A DNA stretch of 64,000 bases from Vespa crabro (Eukaryota; Arthropoda; Insecta; Hymenoptera; Vespidae). Numbering within the stretch: the stretch's first letter is position 1; each line of letters opens with the position of its first letter. The notes beneath the pieces were generated by a model that was not told the origin of the DNA, did no database searches, and worked only from the letters and a program-made list of their open reading frames with translations. Below are positions 55,502 through 64,000 of this stretch, piece after piece. The stretch is from positions 5,844,501 through 5,908,500 of the forward strand of contig NW_025813595.1 in the NCBI RefSeq assembly GCF_910589235.1, read 5' to 3'. The position numbers and the translations under genes are program-made.

Positions 55502-56487
55502 GGGCCTCCTGGAAATCTTTGCAGGCCCTTGATACCGCCAGGAGCTTCATAAGTTCATCAACGCTATTGAAGCACACAAGGCAAGTAGGCTCGCTGACCT
55601 TGCAGTCTTTGATCTTGTGCCCCGTGCCGCCGCAGTTATCTCAAATCTTACTGCCATCAGTGCACTTGCACGAGGTTCTATAGTGACCATAGTCGAGACA
55701 GCGGTAGCATCGCCTCACTTCTACTCTTCGCCTTACCCTGCAGCTGACGAAGCCGACCAACAATAGGCCGACCTTTAAAAACTTCGCAGCTGCTTCCTCT
55801 TCTAGTCTGACGATGGACAGGCGTTGTTGTCTCGCTATGGGGTTCGTCAATTTAACCTCTAGTTTCCCCGCGTTGTATGGCAGGGTCCTCTTTATGGTCT
55901 CCTCGACTTCCACCACCGATGTGCAGCAATCATTTGTAGAATTTGTCCAAGGGTTCTGAGAAACTCGGGCTAGGGTCCTCGCTCCCTTATTGAACTTTTT
56001 TCGAGATTTAAAAATGAACTCGAGACTCTCTATGATGTCCTCCAGGTCTGGAAGCCCTTGCTTAATCGTGTTGTTAACGTTTGGCTACGTAGTAATAGCT
56101 GCCTTCATTATGGCAAGGTGATCTTTCGCTTTTGGGAGTTTCTCACTGTCTCCATCTTATGTTGTCCCTTTCGCAGGCTGGATAAGTGACGTCAGGCCTG
56201 ACAGCCGCGTACTATCAAACGCCCCTGGCAATCCATTGCCACTCCTCCAAGTGGCTTTCCTCATATCTTACTCTTCCTGGCACTATAGACACATCACAGG
56301 TCAGGTCGCCAATCTGTGGGGATCTTCCTGATGTGATATCCAGAACTGGAGCCAAGTTGTCTACACCAAGCTCCTGGCAGTTGTTGGATGACTTCGGCGG
56401 GTGGCCTGCCCTTACACAATATGACACCATCGTGGGGTGGGTGTCCCGACCAAGCTCTCTTTTAACAATTAATATACTATCCATCAT
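55455..56487 (-). pseudogene. Element E ORF1 (gag-like), decayed with large internal deletion
   Basis: The start is at 56487 (Met-Met-Asp-Ser). The first ~90 codons are open to 56215 and include RAGHPP, NNCQELGVDNLAP and SHLEEW, shared with A and C. TAG at 56085-56087 is the same as C's at 39547. The 490-bp deletion removes the segment from about ASP-Val-Gly after NST up to the central gag domain and also shifts frame. The remaining central part (EEVEETIKRTLPYNAGKLEV) and the first knuckle CYRCLDYGHYRTSC are intact. The second knuckle has the same TGA at its first Cys (55641-55643) as C. ORF1 ends at TAA 55455-55457 and overlaps ORF2 by 47 nt. Confidence 0.83.
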
Positions 56488-56708
56488 ATGAAATATAATT
56501 ATTGGGAGGCATGCTCCCCAAAGTAAAGGAAAGGAAAGGAAGGAAGTATGAGAGGGAGAGAATGCATAGTAAAAGATATAAAAGAAGAACAAAGATAGAA
56601 ATAGCCGTACAAGATCATTCACACGCCATTCACACAGTCCCTTTTAGTCATCCACTACGACTAGCAGGGAGTACTGTGGGAGTATACTACTTCCCCATAC
56701 GCAAAGGG
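56488..56708 (-). promoter_or_regulatory. Element E 5' UTR
   Basis: This 221-bp leader equals C's in length. The block at about 56621-56690 is closer to element A's version than C's is in the CACAGTACTCCCTGCT section. A promoter role is inferred from position. No separate core promoter can be proved from the sequence. Confidence 0.5.
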
Positions 56709-59282
56709 AATAATAATAAAGATAATAACGATAATATCATTATAAATAATGACGATAATAATATTAATAACAATAATAATAATAATAATAAAAATAACGA
56801 TAATAACAATAATTACGATAATAATAATTATAATAACGTTAATAACGGTGATAACGATAATAACGGAAATAACGATAATATCGATAATAATATTGATAAA
56901 AACAAATAATATAGATAATAACGATAATAAAGATAATAATAAGAACGACAATAACCATAATAATAATAATCATAATAACGATAATAAAGATAGAAACGAT
57001 AATAACGATAACAATAATAATAATAATTAACAATAATAAAAATAATAACGACTAAATAATATTAATAATTATATTAATAACGATCATAACGATAATAATG
57101 TTAATTATAATAGTAATAATAACAATAATACCAATGATGACGATAATAACGATAATAACGAATATAATAATGGCGATAATAATCATAATAATAATAATAA
57201 TATTAACGCTAATAACGATAATAATGATAATATTGATAATAATAATAACAATATTTACGATAATATCGATAATAATAATAATAGTAATAACAAAAATAAA
57301 GTTAACAACGACAATAACGATAATAACGATAATAATAATAATAATAATAGTAATAACAATAATTACCATCATAACGATAGTAACGATAATAACGATAATA
57401 ATAATAACGATAATGATGGTAATAATATTCATAAAAACAATTATAACAATAATTACGATAATAACGATAATAACATTTAATAACGACAATAGTAATAATA
57501 AAAATCACGATAGTGATGATAATAAAGATAATATTAAAAATAATAATAATAATAACAATAATAACGATTATAAAGGATGTAATGAAAATAAGATTAATAA
57601 TAGACAAAAGTAATAATAATAATAACAACATTAACGGTGATATATATAATGTTAATAATAATAAAAACGATAATAATATGAATAATAATAAAGATTATAA
57701 CGATATTAACGATAGTAAGGATAATAATGATAATAACGAGAATAATGATAATATAGATAATAATAAAAACAATATTAACGAAAATATCGATATTGATAAT
57801 AATAATAATAATAAAAATAATAACGATACTAACGATAATAATAATAATAATAATAAGTATAACGATAATAACGAATATAACGATAATAATAATAGTAGTA
57901 ATAACAATAATAAATGTAATAAGGTTAATAACCATAATATAAAAACGACATTAAAAATAATATTGGTAGTAATATTAACAATAATAATAATAAATACATT
58001 AGAAACGATTTTAATGATAATAATAATTACAATAACAATAATTAAGATAATAATGTTAATAACGATAATATCGATATTAACGATAATAATATTAATAATA
58101 ATAAAAATAAAGATAATAATGTTATTAACGATAAAGACGATAATAAAGAATGTAACCATAATAACGATAATGATGATAATATCGATAATAATAATAATGA
58201 TAAAAACATTCTTAAGGATAATAATAATAACGATTATAACAAAAATAAAAATAATAATTACTTCGATATTAACAATATTAATGATAATGAGGATCATTAT
58301 AATAATAATAATAATAATGATTACAACGATATAAAAGATAATAACGATAATAATAATAAAATTAATAATGATAATAACGTTAATAACTAAATTAATAATA
58401 GCAATAATAACGATAAAACCGATAATAATGACATTAATAGTAGTAACTACAATAACGATAATAGCAAGAATAATAATTACGACAATAGTAATAATAATAA
58501 TAGCGATAATAACGCTATTAACGATAATAACGATAATAAGAATAACAATTATAACGATAATATCGATAATAATATTAATAACAATAATAATTATTTTAAT
58601 AATAGCAATTATAACGATAATAACGATAATTATATTAATAATAATAATAATAACGAAAGTAATGATTATATCTATGACATCGATGTTATAATAATAACAA
58701 TTACAACGATTATATCGCTAATAACGATAATAATAATAACAATAATGACGATGGAAATAATATTAATAAAACGAAAATAACGAAAATTTCGATATTAATG
58801 ATAATAATAATAACGTAAATAAAGATAATTTCGAAATTAATAATGATAATAACAGCAACAATAAAGATAATAAAGAAATTAAAAATAATAATATTAAAAA
58901 TAATAATAATAATATCGATAATAACTATAATAACGATAATAACAATGATAAAAATAATAACAATAATAATCATAATAATAACAATAATATTAATAAACAT
59001 AATAACGATAATGACGATAATAACGATAATAAGGATAATAACGATAATATAAATAATGATAACAACAATATTGACTATAACGTCGATAATAACAATAATA
59101 TTAATATCGATAATAAAGATAATATCTATAATAATAATAACGATAATAACAATAATAATGATAATAACGATAATAACACTTTTGACAATAATAATAATAG
59201 TAATGATAAAGATAATGAAGATATTAAAGAATCTAACGATAATAATAATATTTATAAGAACAATAATGCATATTATAAAGAC

Positions 59283-59315
<33 letters not shown>

Positions 59316-62300
59316 TATAACAACGATAATAACGATAATAATGATAATGACGATATTAAAGATTCTAACGATCATAATAATAAAAATAATAACGATAATA
59401 ACGATTATAATGATATGAACGATAATAATATTAATAATAATAACAATAATAACTATAATAACGATAAAGATAGTAGCAATAACAAAAATATTAAGAATAA
59501 TAAATATAAATACGACTATAACGATAATAATGGTAGTAATAATAAGAGTAATAATAATAATAATGATTAAAAAATTTTAGTGATAATAATCATAACGATA
59601 ATAACGATAAATCGATAATTATAATAACAATATTTACGATAATATCGATAAGAAAAATAATAATAACAATAATAACGATAATTACGCTAATAACGATAGT
59701 AATAATAACGGTAATAACGATAATAGCAATAATAATAATTAAGATAATAACGTTAATAACGATATTAACGATAATATCGATAATAATAATATTAACAATA
59801 ATAATGACAATATTAATAATAATAATAATAATAATGATAATAACGATATTAACGATAATAATAATAATATTAATAATAAAGATAATAACGTTATTAAACA
59901 TAAAAACGATTTTAACTATTATAATGATAAGATCGATAATAATGTTATTTGAAATAACAATAATAACGATAGTAACGATAATAACGATAATAACGATAAT
60001 AATAGTAGCAAAAATAACAATATTAAGAATAGTAAATATAATAACGGCAATAACGATAATAATGGTAGTAATAATAACAGTAATAAAAATAAAAACGACA
60101 AAAACGATTTTAATGATAATAATATTAATAACGATAATAATTATTTTAATAATAGCAATTATAACGATAATAAGGATAATAACGATAATAATAATAATAA
60201 TAATAGTAATAACAATAATTACGATAATAACGATAACATCCATAATAACGATATTAATAATGACGATAATGACGGTAATAATAATAGTAATAATTATAAT
60301 AACGATAATAGCTATAATAACGATAATAATATTAACGATAGTAACGTTAATAATGATAATAACAATAATAATAGTAGTAATAATAACAATAATAGCGATA
60401 ATAAAGAAAATTACGATAATAATATTAACGACAATAACGACAATATTAATAAAAAAAATAACGATAAATACTATAAGTACTAATATAGTATTGATAATAA
60501 TAAAGAAAATAACGATATTAACGTTAATAATGATAATTATAATTACAATAATAACGATAATAAGGATAACAATGATAATAACGATAATAACTATTTAACA
60601 AAAATAATAATTGTAACGATAACAGATATAATAATAGTAACGATAATAAAGATAATAAACGTATTAATAAAAATAATAATTACGTTAGTAACGATATGAA
60701 TGAGGATATCGGTAAAAACAATAACAATAAAAAAGATAATAAAAATAATAATAATAAAAATAATTTCGATAATTATGATATTAATGAGGATATCGGAAAA
60801 AATAATAATAATAATAGCATTAATAAAAATAATAAATATATTAACGATAATAGTAATATTAAAAAAATCAGTAATAACGATGATAACGATAATAACAATA
60901 TTAATATTAAGAACAACCGATAATAACAATATTAACGATAATAATAATAATATTATTTATAATAATAATAATGACGATAATAATGATAGCAATAGTAGTA
61001 ATAATAACATTATTATCAATAATAAAAGTATTGAAGTCAATAACGTTGAAAAAAATAAGAATAATTAGAATAAAAACATTAATATCGATAATAATAATAA
61101 TAATAATAGTTATAACGATAATTACAATAATTACAAAAATAACGATAATAATATTATCATTAATAACAATGATTTCTATAATAACTATAAAAACGTTAAT
61201 AATGATATTAATAATAACGATAATAACGATAATAACAATAATAATAAAAATAAGAGTAACAATACAAATGATTATAACGATAATAAATATAACAATAATA
61301 CCGATAATAAAGAAAATAATAAAATTAATTTTATAATAATAAAGATAGTAACGATAATGGCAATATAATTAATAATGAAAATTACGATAATATTGATAAT
61401 AATAATAATAATAATGACTGTAGTAACGACGTTAAAAATAATAATAATGACGAAAATAACGATAATGACGATAATAATAACAATAATGAAATAATAACGA
61501 TAATAAAGATAATAACAATAGTAATAGTATTAATAATAATAAAAACCACTATAATAAGATAATAACCTTAAGAATGATAACAATAATAACGATAATAACG
61601 ATATTATAGCTAATTATAACAACTTTAATAACTATAATAACGATTTTTATAAGAATAATAATAATAATAACAACAAAAATATCGATGATAACGATATTAA
61701 TAATTACGATATTAACGGTAATAAAGTTAATAACGATAAATGATAATAGTAATAATAATAAAGGTTATATCGATATTAAAGATAATAACTATTATCATAA
61801 TATTATTAATAACGTTAATAAAAATTATAACGATAATAACGATAATGACAATAATAATAACATCGATAACAACAATTACAACGACAATAATAATAAAAAT
61901 AATAACTATAATAATAATAATAGTAATAACGATAATTACGATAATAACGATAGTAATAACAACAATAATAACGATAAGAATAATAATAATAATAATAACA
62001 ATAAAATCGAAGTATAATAATGGTAACAATAATGATGATAATAACGAAAATAACGATAATATTAATAATAGAAATAAAGATAACATCGATAATAACGATA
62101 ATGCGATAAGAATAATATTATTAGCGATAATAACGATAAAAACAAAAATAACAATATTCATAATAATTATATTATCCATAATAACGATAATAAAGATAAC
62201 AATATTAACGTTAATAAAGATAATTTCTATTATAAAAATAACTATAATAAAGATAATAATAATATTAATAATAAAAATAATAACAATTATAGCGTTAATA

Positions 62301-63656
62301 ATATTAATAATAAAGATGATACCGATATTAACGATATTAATGATAATAATAATAACTATAATAAGGATAATAACGATAATAACGATAATATCATTAATAA
62401 TAACAATAATAATAATATTAATAATAACGATGAATACGATAACAACGATAATAATAGTATTAATAATGACAATATTTACAATAATAAGAAAAATAATAAA
62501 ATCAAAGACAATAAAAACTAGAATAACGTTATTAACGATAACGATAATAACGATAATAACAATAAACATGATAATAAAAATAATTACAAGAATAACGATA
62601 ATAAAGATATTTGTAATAATAGTAATAACTATAACATCGATAAAGAAGATAATCGTAATATTAGTAATAACGGTAATAAGGATAATAACGATAATAGTAA
62701 TAATAAAAAAAGCGGTAATAATAATAATAAAAACGAAAATAATAATAATAATAATAACAATAAAACTGCTAATAAGTGTAATAATGGTAACAATAATGAT
62801 GGTAATAAAGATAATAACGTAAATAATAATAACAGAAATAAATATAACATCGATAGTAACAAAAATAAGATAATAATAATATTAATAGCGATAATAATGA
62901 TAAAAACGAAAATAACAAAATTCAAAATAATTATATTAGCAATAATAACGATAATAAAGATAACAATATTAACGTTTATAACGATAACATCGGTAATAAT
63001 AATATCAAAAATATAGATAATAACGATAATAACAATAATAACGATAATAAAAATAATCATAATAAAAATAATAACGATCTTATCGAAAATAATGATAATA
63101 ACGATAATAATAATAACAATAATAACTATATTAAAAATAATAATAATATACGATAACAAAGATAACAACAACATTAATATTAGAAAACTAAGGAAAATAT
63201 GGATAATAACGATAACAGCGTCAGGAAAAATAATAATATTTTCGATAATAACTATAACGACAATAATATTATTAACATTAATATCGATAATAACATTAAT
63301 AATACTAGAAGTAGTAATTATAATAACGGTGATATCTATATTTATGAAAACAATAGTAACGATAATATCGTTAATGTCAATTATTATGGTAATAATAATA
63401 TCAACAAAAACATTAATAACAAAAATAACAATAATATTAATGACGATATTAACGATAATAACGATTATAGTAATAACGCTATTAACGACATTATTAATAA
63501 TAATAATAACGATAATAATGATATTAACCATAATAATGATAGTAATAATATCGATAATAACTATAATGACGATAGTAATGATAATGATTATAACAATAAA
63601 AACGATTTTAAATATTTTAACGATATTAATAAGTATAATAACGATAATAACGATAC

Positions 63657-63698
<42 letters not shown>

Positions 63699-64000
63699 TA
63701 AAAACAATAATTTGTATAATAACGATAATAATAGTGGTAATGTTAAGAATAATAACAATAATAACGATAATAACGATTATGACGATAATAACTATAATAA
63801 CGATAATTACGACAATAACGACAATAATAATAACGATATTAACGATAATAATGATAATAATAAAAACATCATTAATAACGATATAAAAGAAAATAGTAAT
63901 AACAATAGTAACGAAAACAACGATAACAACATTAAAAATAATAATAATAATATCGAAAGTAATTAAAATAACGGTGACAACTATAATATTAATAACAATA
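56709..64000. repeat. Satellite block 5
   Basis: This is 7.3 kb of the same satellite running off the right edge. It contains a tandem higher-order repeat near 62-63 kb. Its opening does not closely repeat the satellite after C, although a stretch near 58385 resembles 40405. No gene or other feature was seen. Confidence 0.95.
62011..63003. repeat. Tandem higher-order satellite repeat, period about 763 bp
   Basis: AGT(A/G)TAATAATGGTAAC at 62011 recurs at 62775. AAAGATAACAATATTAACGT at 62192 recurs at 62955. Intervening variants such as ATAACATCGAT and AATTATATTA recur in order. The offsets of 763 and 764 bp are nearly constant, so at least ~230 bp are tandemly repeated at that period. Confidence 0.65.

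Larger units (their letters stand above)
42421..56708. repeat. Segmental duplication, unit 2 (satellite + element D + satellite + element E)
   Basis: This is the partner of 25929-40168, with the same order: satellite, B/D-type element, about 6-7 kb satellite, C/E-type element. All elements lie on the minus strand. The last two anchors before element E are at offsets of 17019 and 17020 bp, so satellite and element are continuous across the element's 3' junction. That cannot come from independent insertion. Confidence 0.8.
52231..56708 (-). mobile_element. Element E: R1-clade copy with both ends and a 490-bp internal deletion (C/E subtype)
   Basis: The sense strand begins CCCTTTGCG at 56708 and ends in a run of eight A at 52231-52238 next to ACGATAA satellite. 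It is collinear with C, except for loss of C 38906-39395 in ORF1 (junction at 55931-55934 with two filler bases) and small indels. The matching 3' satellite flank shows it arose with C by duplication of genomic DNA, not by a new insertion. Confidence 0.93.

Noticed and set aside
1..64000. A host gene, tRNA, rRNA or R2-type rDNA target sequence
   Set aside because: No rRNA-like stretch, cloverleaf or spliced coding pattern could be recognised between or beside the elements.

Overview
This is a 64 kb eukaryotic, heterochromatin-like window with no recognisable host gene. About 45 kb is one degenerate AT-rich satellite. Nested in it are five decayed non-LTR retrotransposon copies, all on the minus strand. 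The elements carry R1-clade hallmarks: an ORF1 (gag) with CCHC knuckles, an ORF2 with an N-terminal APE-type endonuclease (EN), a reverse transcriptase (RT) with a YADD box, and a C-terminal zinc motif. R1-clade elements are known from arthropods, so an arthropod, probably an insect, is the best guess. Nothing in the sequence fixes the species.

Layout on the + strand: element A (1-~5361, cut by the window's left edge); satellite block 1 (~5362-26777); element B (26778-28354); satellite 2 (28355-35209); element C (35210-40168, both ends present); satellite 3 (40169-43424); element D (43425-~46052); satellite 4 (~46053-52230); element E (52231-56708, both ends present, internal deletion); satellite 5 (56709-64000). 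The satellite is built on a 9-bp unit, AACGATAAT on the + strand, mixed with AAT triplets and point variants. It keeps a 3-base phase for kilobases, which produces very long open frames of Asn/Asp or Ile/Val codons that are not genes.

Element A belongs to one family. B, C, D and E belong to a second family with two subtypes, B/D and C/E. Every copy is dead: nonsense codons, frameshifts, lost zinc ligands or lost RT motifs. C and E share three identical inactivating lesions, and B and D share another. The satellite around the B-C pair matches the satellite around the D-E pair, non-repetitive spelling variants included, at an offset of 16.3-17.0 kb. The B-to-C segment was therefore very likely duplicated after the elements had died.

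The most interesting theme is a relationship between R1-clade elements and this satellite. Copies lie in the same orientation, and all four visible 3' ends join the satellite in the same phase (GATAA followed by the T tract). This suggests satellite-directed insertion, as known for other R1-clade elements that target simple repeats. Because of the duplication, the four junctions represent only about two independent insertions. No tRNA, rRNA, CRISPR or host protein gene was found.
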